Positions 1 to 5,566 of a stretch of DNA of 5,566 bases are shown in pieces; position 1 is the first letter of the stretch; the number at the start of each line of letters is the position of its first letter. The position numbers were made by a program, and so were the translations under genes. The notes beneath the pieces were generated by a model that did no database searches, was not told the origin of the DNA, and worked only from the letters and a program-made list of their open reading frames with translations. Source of the DNA: Fidelibacterota bacterium (GTDB taxonomy: Bacteria > Fidelibacterota > UBA2242). The stretch covers positions 1 through 5,566 of the forward strand of contig JAUSPJ010000088.1 in NCBI GenBank assembly GCA_030655795.1, read 5' to 3'.

Positions 1-48
1 AATGATGTGTCGGCAGTATTGTCAATTATGGGGCTGGATGGGGTTTGA
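1..48 (+). CDS. Possible C-terminal tail of an upstream gene (partial, 15 codons)
   Basis: The frame that starts at base 1 is open for 15 codons (N D V S A V L S I M G L D G V) and ends in TGA at 46-48. The favoured start codon of the glycosyltransferase follows four bases later at 53. This is the usual layout of a tight operon, so the stretch may be the end of a preceding gene. The ending, with its 'LxxxGLDxV' look, loosely recalls the last helix of STAS-type anti-sigma-factor antagonists, but 15 residues are too few to assign a family. A random open stretch of this length is common. An alternative is that an upstream gene stops at TGA 3-5, overlapping an ATG at 2-4. Confidence 0.3.
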   Translation, partial: NDVSAVLSIMGLDGV

Positions 49-52
49 ACTG

Positions 53-1210
53 ATGGTTTATTTGAATGTTGTCTTGGGAATTTGTGCGTTGATTTATATG
101 GCGTTTATAGTATTCTTTTACAGCGGTCTTCGAAAAGTTCAGATAAATTGCGAATTCATCGAAGAATATCCACAGCTGGCAGTTGTTGTTGCCGCCCGAA
201 ATGAAGAGGCAAATATCCGGCAAACCGTTGAATCCCTGGCTGCTCAAAATTATCCGGTTGAACGGTACGAAATTATCGTTGTCAATGACCGGTCAAGTGA
301 TAAAACAGGCGTGATTTTAGAGAAATTACAGGATGTTGTCCCGAATCTGAAAGTCATTACAATAACCGAATGTCCACCGGATGTTTCACCAAAGAAGCAT
401 GCTCTGATTCAGGCGGTGAAAACAATAAAATACCCGTTCATTTTGACTACCGATGCAGATTGCATCCACAGTCCAGATTGGCTGTGCAGTTATGCCGGGT
501 TGATTGAGAAAAACCTGGGCGTTGCGACCGGTGTTACAGTATTTCACTTGAATGAGCACCGATCCAGATTTGAAAAAGTTTGGCAAAATATGCAGAGTAT
601 TGAATATATGTCCCATCAGATTGTATTGGCCGGAGCGATAGGCCACAACGTGGGATTTTCGGCCAATGGTAACAATATGATGTTTAATCGGCAGCTCTAT
701 GACGATTATGAACACGACCCACTACAGAAAAAGGTCATTTCCGGTGATGATTTTTTTATCATTCAGACGGCTGAAAAAAAGCACTATTGCTTAAAGTTCA
801 ACTTGCATCCGGCGGGGACTGTTCACACCTTGCCCCAGCGATCACTGCGGGACCTGATTAACCAACGGGCGCGCTGGAGCTCAAAGATCGGCAAAGCCAG
901 TGCGCCGGTATTACTATTTTCCACGAACACGTTTTTTTATTATCTTGGGTTGACACTTTACCCGTTTATATTGCTATTTTTCCCAAGATTCTGGCTATCG
1001 TTTGTAGCGCTGTTCGGAATCAAGGTGCTTTGTGATACATTTTACACGATATATGGATATAAAAAATTTGGTCAGAAATTAAATCCATTGTATTATATTC
1101 TTACGGAGTTGGTTCATGCGCCGTTTATTGTGATTGTTGCTGTCATTGGAAGTTTGTTTGGATTTACCTGGAAAGGAGGACGCTATACAACCGAATCGAA
1201 AAAGTCGTAG
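53..1210 (+). CDS. Membrane-anchored family 2 glycosyltransferase (QxxRW type)
   Basis: This is a 385-residue GT-A fold glycosyltransferase that should transfer sugar from a nucleotide-sugar donor to a lipid-linked or growing polysaccharide acceptor on the cytoplasmic face of the inner membrane. An N-terminal membrane helix (about 4-24) precedes the catalytic domain. The domain carries AARNEE (47-52), VNDRSSD (77-83), PKKHAL (113-118), the metal-binding DAD (134-136), SGDD (230-233, in the position of the catalytic acid) and QRARW (271-275). Three or so hydrophobic C-terminal segments follow (about 286-310, 312-333, 353-371). GDD plus QxxRW is the signature seen in cellulose synthase, PgaC and hyaluronan synthase relatives, so processive action is possible but not shown. 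Donor and product cannot be read from the sequence. The frame is also open to ATGs at 2, 5 and 38. I prefer 53 because the encoded protein then starts directly with a membrane helix, and because GGATGGGG at 36-43 could serve as a weak ribosome-binding site. The 3' end overlaps the next gene by about 26 bases. Confidence 0.9.
   Translation: MVYLNVVLGICALIYMAFIVFFYSGLRKVQINCEFIEEYPQLAVVVAARNEEANIRQTVESLAAQNYPVERYEIIVVNDRSSDKTGVILEKLQDVVPNLKVITITECPPDVSPKKHALIQAVKTIKYPFILTTDADCIHSPDWLCSYAGLIEKNLGVATGVTVFHLNEHRSRFEKVWQNMQSIEYMSHQIVLAGAIGHNVGFSANGNNMMFNRQLYDDYEHDPLQKKVISGDDFFIIQTAEKKHYCLKFNLHPAGTVHTLPQRSLRDLINQRARWSSKIGKASAPVLLFSTNTFFYYLGLTLYPFILLFFPRFWLSFVALFGIKVLCDTFYTIYGYKKFGQKLNPLYYILTELVHAPFIVIVAVIGSLFGFTWKGGRYTTESKKS
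1173..1180 (+). promoter_or_regulatory. Strong Shine-Dalgarno sequence with no ATG/GTG/TTG downstream
   Basis: AAGGAGGA is an almost perfect complement to the 16S rRNA 3' end. It sits inside the last codons of the glycosyltransferase gene. No ATG, GTG or TTG lies at a usable distance in any frame; the only candidate in the Wzi-like frame is ATA at 1185-1187, with four bases between. In the glycosyltransferase frame these bases encode part of W-K-G-G-R, so a coincidence with coding sequence is possible. Confidence 0.65.
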
Positions 1211-2924
1211 TATTTATCGGCAATCAATCCAAATACTGTTCCTTGTTTTGTGCCAAGTGTGGCTATTAGGAATTTTTTCTGAAGCGCTAATAGCCAGCCA
1301 GGGACATGTCCGCCTGAACGATCCAATTTATCTTTTTCTCGACAGAATGGCGACGGGCGGGCTTCTGCCGGGTCTGTTAAACGACACCAGGCCCTATACA
1401 CGCGATAAAATTGCCGGGCAGTTGGCGATCCTGAATGAAAAGCGTAACGATTTATCTGGAATTGACCGGACCATACTCGACGAGTATATGGCTGATTACA
1501 GACTGGAACTCTTTCCCAATAAAAGCCATTTTCAGGTTGGTGATCAGGGAAACACTTTCCTCTTTTTCCGTTCTTTTGAAAATATAAAAACAGGGCTCGG
1601 TAATATTTTTCAATACGAAGACAATTGTGAAAAACAACATCTGTTTGTTCATGAAAGCGATAACGAAATTATCTGGATCGACTGGGAAGAGATGCTTCGC
1701 GTTGAGTCAAAAAACGGAATGTTTCGCCCGGTTACCCAGGACGCCATCCGGTTTTCAGCACAGTTGGGCGACAACTTCTTTGTCTATTTTGATGGATACC
1801 GCTATGTTCAGTTTAACATGAACAGTTATACTGAACTGACCAAAGAGTATAAAGGTGGTTATTCTCAGGAACCTTCCGCGGAAACAATCAGCTTTCAGTC
1901 GTTTGATTATTCAAATGCCTATATTCAAATTTCCGGAAAATATGGTCTGTTTGAATTGGGCACCGAGCCCTTGTTATGGGGGAATGGTCCGAACTCGTTG
2001 ATTCTGTCAGATAATGTGACCCCCTTTCCGTTTTTCAGTTGGCAAAAGGATTTTCGACGCGCACAATTCTCTTTTTTTCACGGTTCTCTTTTACCCAAAG
2101 AATTTGAACGGGATATGACTACTGGTGAAAAAATATATGCTAAAAAGTATCTTGTAGGGCATCGTTGGGATTTGGCGATTACTGAAAAATTCAATTTCAG
2201 TTTTACGGAACTTTACATTTATGGTAACCGCGATATGGAGCTGATGTATCTTGTACCCCCGGTAATTCTCTGGCCGACCCAGCACAATCTGATGGATCGT
2301 GATAATGCTACTATGGCGCTGGAGTTTGAATATTTTCCATGGAGAGGAAGTAAATTTTACGGAACTCTGTACCTCGATGAATTTACAACGACTCAAATCT
2401 TTAATGATTATTGGGCCAATAAACAGGGCCTTCAGCTGGGACTTCACTACGCGCCGTTAAAATTACCCACAGATTTTAGAATGGAATTTACCGCTGTACA
2501 TCCCTGGACATATTCTCACAAGTTTTCCTATTCCTCTTATACGCATAATGGCGTCGATCTAGGCTTTTATGCCGGACCTAATTCACAGCTTTGGTTTTTT
2601 GGAAACCAGTGGTGGCCGGGCAAACGTCTCTACGTCAGCCTGCAGTATCGACACCTGAAACATGGCGTTGAAGCGCTTTCGAAAGATAATCCCGATTATT
2701 ATCCCATTGGGAGTAATTCCAATCAAAAATATAATGATCGAAACGAAAATTATGATCACAATACGAAATGGCTGATGGGAGATATTGAGACAGCAAACGA
2801 GTACCAGGTACTGGTATCATATCGCTGGCGGAAGGAAACTGTTTTTGACTGGGGGCTGATAATCAGGGACATTGATGGACATCGGGATAGCTTCTTGAGT
2901 TTCCAGACCCGGTTTAATTATTGA
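1185..2924 (+). CDS. Wzi-like capsule assembly outer-membrane beta-barrel protein
   Basis: About 579 residues. It resembles the capsule-assembly Wzi family, outer-membrane barrels that help retain or organise surface polysaccharide. A signal peptide is clear: basic stretch (residues 5-13 when counted from ATA 1185), hydrophobic core (about 17-31), and likely cleavage after E-A-L-I-A. The mature N-terminus (about 45-110) is helical with D-P-I-Y-L-F-L-D-R and the Y-T-R-D segment typical of this family. The remainder alternates aromatic and polar beta strands, with L-W-G-N-G (264-268), L-S-D-N (274-277) and a polar Asn/Asp-rich probable loop (about 499-528). The last residues are T-R-F-N-Y, and a terminal aromatic residue is the usual BAM signal. 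Start: no ATG precedes the mature protein. ATA 1185 sits behind a strong Shine-Dalgarno sequence, whereas TTG 1158 (weak GGAAG at 1148-1152) and TTG 1134 would add 9 and 17 residues. I choose 1185 with doubt. It overlaps the upstream gene and ends next to the flippase-like gene. Confidence 0.82.
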   Translation: MQPNRKSRSIYRQSIQILFLVLCQVWLLGIFSEALIASQGHVRLNDPIYLFLDRMATGGLLPGLLNDTRPYTRDKIAGQLAILNEKRNDLSGIDRTILDEYMADYRLELFPNKSHFQVGDQGNTFLFFRSFENIKTGLGNIFQYEDNCEKQHLFVHESDNEIIWIDWEEMLRVESKNGMFRPVTQDAIRFSAQLGDNFFVYFDGYRYVQFNMNSYTELTKEYKGGYSQEPSAETISFQSFDYSNAYIQISGKYGLFELGTEPLLWGNGPNSLILSDNVTPFPFFSWQKDFRRAQFSFFHGSLLPKEFERDMTTGEKIYAKKYLVGHRWDLAITEKFNFSFTELYIYGNRDMELMYLVPPVILWPTQHNLMDRDNATMALEFEYFPWRGSKFYGTLYLDEFTTTQIFNDYWANKQGLQLGLHYAPLKLPTDFRMEFTAVHPWTYSHKFSYSSYTHNGVDLGFYAGPNSQLWFFGNQWWPGKRLYVSLQYRHLKHGVEALSKDNPDYYPIGSNSNQKYNDRNENYDHNTKWLMGDIETANEYQVLVSYRWRKETVFDWGLIIRDIDGHRDSFLSFQTRFNY

Positions 2925-2926
2925 AA

Positions 2927-3844
2927 ATGACTGAAGAGTATAAAGGCAAAAAAATCTCGGGATATTTTGGCTTAATAATTAAAGTCATTATTTCAACTCT
3001 TATCCTCTATGTTTTATTTTCGCAATTTGATATTATTCTGCTTTCTGAAAAAATCGGGAAAATAAGTCGGTTAAAGTTGGCTCTGGTAGTTATACTTGGA
3101 TTTATACTCTGGCTGACCGAATATCTGCGTTTTTATGTTACTCTTAAACCAGTCCTTCATGACGGTAATATAAAGTTATGGCGGGTCTTTTTTAGTGGCT
3201 ACGCTCTTCGTTTTGTTTTTCCTGGAGGACATGGTGAAGTCGGGAAAATGCTGTTTGTTTCCGGGCGCTATTCGCAGCGGGTTTGGGCTTATTTGATGGA
3301 TAAAGGAAGCTTTGGATTAGTTGTTTTAATATCGCTGATAGTCAGTGGCTGGTTCTATTTTCCCGAACATCGAGTCTATTTCTGTCTGGGGTTTGGATTA
3401 ACTGTGATTTTTTCAGTAATATTGCTGATCGTTTTTCGTAAAAGAAACGTTTTTACCACAAACAGCCGGTATCCCTTTCATAAAATTCTGCCTCCTGCGC
3501 TGGGGCTATCGGTGTTGCAAGTCATGATCATTACGGTTCAGTACTGGTTAATCCTGTATGGGGAAAACATTTCTATCGGCGTGGTTTTTTCGACGGTTTG
3601 TGCGATTTTGGTCGTGATTATGATTCCAATCAGTTTCGGGGGACTTGGTGTCAGAGAATGGACAACACTGCAGATATTAAAACAATTTCAGGTATCCCGG
3701 GAAATCGCCATAATAACCCCCCTGGCGGTTTTCTTTACAAATGTACTGTTGCCCGCAATAATTGGAGCCGGGGTTATCATTTTTTTTAAAATGAAAATTT
3801 CTATACCGCCGAAACGAGAAGCCCAAAAATGTGCTAAAACATAG
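2927..3844 (+). CDS. Flippase-like integral membrane protein (LPG synthase TM / UPF0104 family)
   Basis: A 305-residue polytopic inner-membrane protein with roughly seven or eight hydrophobic segments (about 12-33, 49-70, 83-99, 126-143, 150-170, 187-210, 215-237 and 261-287). It matches the membrane domain found in lysylphosphatidylglycerol synthase (MprF), YbhN and AglD. Family-type motifs are F-P-G-G-H-G-E-V-G-K (98-107) and S-F-G-G-L-G-V-R-E (236-244). It lacks the C-terminal aminoacyl-transferase domain of full MprF, so it is unlikely to aminoacylate lipids. Stand-alone members are often annotated as flippase-like and occur beside glycosyltransferases, which suggests handling of a lipid-linked sugar here; the substrate is unknown. 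The preceding gene stops at TGA 2922-2924. TTG at 2921 overlaps that stop and would add two residues, but ATG 2927 is preferred. No Shine-Dalgarno sequence is visible, so translation probably depends on ribosomes finishing the Wzi-like gene. The C-terminus is a short basic tail. Confidence 0.85.
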   Translation: MTEEYKGKKISGYFGLIIKVIISTLILYVLFSQFDIILLSEKIGKISRLKLALVVILGFILWLTEYLRFYVTLKPVLHDGNIKLWRVFFSGYALRFVFPGGHGEVGKMLFVSGRYSQRVWAYLMDKGSFGLVVLISLIVSGWFYFPEHRVYFCLGFGLTVIFSVILLIVFRKRNVFTTNSRYPFHKILPPALGLSVLQVMIITVQYWLILYGENISIGVVFSTVCAILVVIMIPISFGGLGVREWTTLQILKQFQVSREIAIITPLAVFFTNVLLPAIIGAGVIIFFKMKISIPPKREAQKCAKT

Positions 3845-3850
3845 TGTTTT
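3836..3850. repeat. Small AT-rich inverted repeat at the convergent gene junction
   Basis: AAAACA (3836-3841) and TGTTTT (3845-3850) form a six-pair arm around the TAG stop of the flippase-like gene, in the gap between two converging genes. Being symmetric, it could act on transcripts from both sides. It has only one G-C pair and no clean T-run directly after it on either strand, so it is a poor candidate for a classical intrinsic terminator. It may be chance. Confidence 0.25.
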
Positions 3851-5212
3851 CTATAATAAAATCACCGTCGCTATCGAAAAATAAACCAGCATTCCGGTAA
3901 TGTCGAGAGAGGTAGTTACAATCGGACTGGTCGCGACTGCCGGGTCCACGTTTATCCGCTGTAAAAGCATCGGCACAAGAGTACCAAGCGTGGCTGCAAT
4001 GATCAGCTCAAAACAGAGCGATACACCAATTACTGTCCCAATTAGCAGAATGTTGTCCGTTGAATGATAAAAGATATTTGAAAACAGAGTCAGCAATACA
4101 CCGAATGCGATACCCAGTAAAAACCCGATGATAATTTGTCCGAACAGCACTTTAAAGATTTGTTGAAAGTTAATTCTGCCCGTTGCAAGCCCCCGAACGA
4201 TAATAGTTGACGACTGAGAGCCGACATTTCCGCCCATGCCGGCGACAATCGGCATAAACGCCGCCAGGATGACAAACTTGTTCAGCAAATCGTGAAAACC
4301 GACCACAATTGCGGAAACAATTAAACCGCCGACAAATGTGGCAAACAACCACGGAAAACGAATTCGGGCGGCTTCGACCGGTGTTTTTAACAAAATTTCC
4401 CGGTCTTTTCCAACCCCGGCCATCTGGAGAAAGTCTTCCGTGGCCTCTTCCCGAATAACATCAATGATATCGTCGACTGTTACAATTCCCAGAAGCAGAT
4501 TGTCACGATCGATAACAGGAAGAGCCAGAAAATTATAGCGACTGATGATACGGGCGACCTCTTCCTGATCTGTTTCCGGTTGTACGGTGACCAGTTTGTT
4601 TATCATAATATTTTGTAAAATAGTCATAGATGAGACCATGAGCAGCTGACGCAATGAGAGAACGCCGGTTAATCTGTTATCGTCATCAACGATATAAATA
4701 TAAAACACCATTTCTACGTCTTTTTGTTCATGAATAGCGTCGATGGTGTCCTGGACTGTATTGTGCTCGTTCATTTTAAATTGAAGGGGCACCATGATAC
4801 CGCCGGCGGTATCCGGCTCATACATCATTAATTCTTCCAGGTCTTCGGAGTCGGCGCTGCTCATTAATCCGAGCACCTCTTTTCCCAAATCTTCGGGTAT
4901 GTGGGCCAGTAAATCTGCCTGATCATCCGGGGCCATTTCACTCAATAATTCCGCAATGTCCTTCGGAACCATATCTTTTAGAATTTCTACCAGAATCGAA
5001 CGGTCCAATTCCGTCAGAAACTCGGCTTTATATGTCCGGTCGGAAATGAGTTTGAAAACCACTTCCCGTTCCACTTCCGTGAACGATCTGAACAGAGCGG
5101 CCAGATCGGCCGGGTGGGTTTTCATGATCATCTTTTGTGTATTTGATCGGGCGTTTCGGCGAATGAGACGTCGGAACGCATCCTGTAAAATGATAAATTC
5201 ACGATCCATCAT
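3851..5212 (-). CDS. mgtE: Magnesium transporter MgtE
   Basis: A complete 453-residue MgtE-type Mg2+ channel/transporter of the inner membrane, normally a homodimer gated by cytoplasmic Mg2+. Domain order is standard. The N-terminal helical MgtE_N domain (about 30-132) has repeated D-I-A-E-L-L / D-Q-A-D-L-L patterns. Next come P-D-T-A-G-G-I-M (133-140), two CBS domains (about 140-195 and 204-260), a connecting helix, and a five-helix membrane domain (about 285-453). The pore region carries P-I-V-A-G-M-G-G-N-V-G-S-Q (321-333). The end has N-V-D-P-A (421-425) and T-T-S-L-D-I-T-G (433-440); Asp437 corresponds by motif to the pore aspartate (D432) known in Thermus MgtE. Length and motifs are typical and nothing appears missing. 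GGAGGT (5222-5217 on this strand) lies 4 bases before ATG 5212 and 7 before ATG 5209, so either may be used; GTG 5218 overlaps the Shine-Dalgarno sequence and is unlikely. The gene follows the CPBP gene by 21 bases, so the two are probably co-transcribed. No room exists for a Mg2+ riboswitch leader. Confidence 0.96.
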   Translation of the reverse strand: MMDREFIILQDAFRRLIRRNARSNTQKMIMKTHPADLAALFRSFTEVEREVVFKLISDRTYKAEFLTELDRSILVEILKDMVPKDIAELLSEMAPDDQADLLAHIPEDLGKEVLGLMSSADSEDLEELMMYEPDTAGGIMVPLQFKMNEHNTVQDTIDAIHEQKDVEMVFYIYIVDDDNRLTGVLSLRQLLMVSSMTILQNIMINKLVTVQPETDQEEVARIISRYNFLALPVIDRDNLLLGIVTVDDIIDVIREEATEDFLQMAGVGKDREILLKTPVEAARIRFPWLFATFVGGLIVSAIVVGFHDLLNKFVILAAFMPIVAGMGGNVGSQSSTIIVRGLATGRINFQQIFKVLFGQIIIGFLLGIAFGVLLTLFSNIFYHSTDNILLIGTVIGVSLCFELIIAATLGTLVPMLLQRINVDPAVATSPIVTTSLDITGMLVYFSIATVILL

Positions 5213-5216
5213 AAAC

Positions 5217-5222
5217 ACCTCC
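5217..5222 (-). promoter_or_regulatory. Ribosome-binding site of mgtE
   Basis: On the minus strand the bases read GGAGGT, just ahead of two consecutive ATG codons at 5212 and 5209. Its position rules out the GTG at 5218, which lies within it, as the start. It sits in the 21-base spacer after the CPBP stop codon, so mgtE has its own strong initiation signal even if transcribed from the upstream gene's promoter. Confidence 0.8.
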
Positions 5223-5233
5223 GGACTAAATGA

Positions 5234-5566
5234 TTAAATACCTGATTCCGGTGGACTGCCAAGCAATTCTTCGATCGGCACGGCCCCACTAGATTTTTCC
5301 ACAATTGGAGTTGACCGAATAAACCAACGAATCCCGCCCACCAAAAGCAGAACGCCAGCGACAAGAATAGTCGGCGAAACATGCCCCCGCCATTCATACC
5401 AACCGATACTGTTTTCGGGAAGATGGGTAAATATTACGGCGATACCATTGTTAATGGCGTGAAGGATAAAGGATATCCAGATCGAGTCGGTTCGCCATGC
5501 AACATAGCCCATGAAAACACCGATAATATAAATTTGTACAACCCACCATGGATTAAAATGAATAAT
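5234..5566 (-). CDS. CPBP family intramembrane metalloprotease, C-terminal part (5' end outside window)
   Basis: The last 110 residues of a CPBP (Abi/CAAX protease and bacteriocin-processing, Rce1-like) membrane protein. The frame is open through the right edge, so the visible start is not the true one and the N-terminal E-E-x-x-x-R motif is off the window. Visible residues include H-F-N-P-W (3-7 of the visible part), whose His fits the second conserved motif. A membrane helix ending in I-G-V-F-M-G-Y follows, then S-I-W-I-S-F-I-L-H-A-I-N-N (about 28-40), where His36 and Asn40 match the H-x-x-x-N motif. These motifs form the metal site in Rce1-type proteases. A final hydrophobic helix (about 66-85) leads to a polar tail of some 25 residues ending in P-P-E-S-G-I, probably cytoplasmic or disordered. 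The substrate is unknown; bacterial members are linked to peptide maturation, immunity to bacteriocins or regulated proteolysis. The gene precedes mgtE by 21 bases in the same direction. Confidence 0.85.
   Translation of the reverse strand: MIHFNPWWVVQIYIIGVFMGYVAWRTDSIWISFILHAINNGIAVIFTHLPENSIGWYEWRGHVSPTILVAGVLLLVGGIRWFIRSTPIVEKSSGAVPIEELLGSPPESGI

Noticed and set aside
386..715. 109-codon open frame on the minus strand inside the glycosyltransferase gene
   Set aside because: It lies opposite the conserved DAD-containing catalytic region and its protein resembles nothing I know.
1242..1253. L-V-L-C in the Wzi-like signal peptide as a possible lipobox
   Set aside because: The residue before Cys is Leu instead of Gly/Ala/Ser, the hydrophobic core continues past the Cys, and a good ordinary cleavage site lies further on.
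2091..2447. 118-codon open frame on the minus strand inside the Wzi-like gene
   Set aside because: It is antisense to family-typical barrel sequence and has no ribosome-binding site or recognisable domain; it is a shadow.
2802..2816. Inverted repeat TACCAG-GTA-CTGGTA
   Set aside because: It lies within the coding sequence of the Wzi-like barrel (E-Y-Q-V-L-V) and far from any start or end; likely chance.
3777..3794. AT-only palindrome TCATTTT...AAAATGA containing a run of eight T
   Set aside because: It encodes the end of the last membrane helix of the flippase-like protein, has no G-C pairing in the upper stem and no following T-run; the frame is intact, so no slippage is implied.
5213..5233. 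Mg2+-sensing riboswitch leader for mgtE
   Set aside because: The spacer between the CPBP stop and the mgtE start is only 21 bases, far too short for an M-box or similar leader.
4956..5237. 93-codon open frame on the plus strand opposite the mgtE N-terminus
   Set aside because: It is fully antisense to a well-conserved MgtE region, its translation is Ser/Arg-rich low-complexity in look, and it shows no recognisable domain.

Overview
The window looks like chromosomal DNA of a Gram-negative bacterium. It encodes a Wzi-like outer-membrane beta-barrel with a signal peptide and a C-terminal aromatic residue. The base composition is moderate and slightly AT-leaning. The combination of a Wzi-like barrel, a QxxRW-type glycosyltransferase and a GGHGE-type flippase-like membrane protein resembles gene sets of the FCB group and related candidate phyla (Bacteroidota, Ignavibacteria, Marinimicrobia and similar). 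That placement is an impression from family resemblance and was not computed. There are no RNA genes, mobile elements, CRISPR arrays or long repeats, and no gene-free stretch over 300 bases.

Left part, plus strand (about 1-3844): three tightly packed genes that look like one transcription unit for surface polysaccharide. The first is a membrane-anchored family-2 glycosyltransferase (53-1210). The second is a Wzi-like capsule-assembly outer-membrane protein (about 1185-2924). The third is a flippase-like integral membrane protein of the lysylphosphatidylglycerol-synthase TM / UPF0104 type (2927-3844). Their coding regions overlap or abut, so translational coupling is likely. Together they could make a sugar chain or glycolipid at the inner membrane, handle it across that membrane, and hold or organise it at the outer surface; this functional chain is inference. 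The promoter lies upstream of the window, and bases 1-48 may be the tail of a preceding gene.

Right part, minus strand (3851-5566): a CPBP-family (Abi/Rce1-like) intramembrane protease gene, cut by the right edge, followed 21 bases downstream by a complete mgtE magnesium transporter gene with a strong ribosome-binding site. This pair converges on the polysaccharide genes with only six bases between the two stop codons and no convincing terminator.

The most unusual point is the start of the Wzi-like gene. A near-perfect Shine-Dalgarno sequence (1173-1180) is followed four bases later by an in-frame ATA, at the place where a signal peptide should begin. No ATG exists in that frame before the mature protein. 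I see no clear sign of a wholly new biological system; the rest is recognisable envelope and transport biology.
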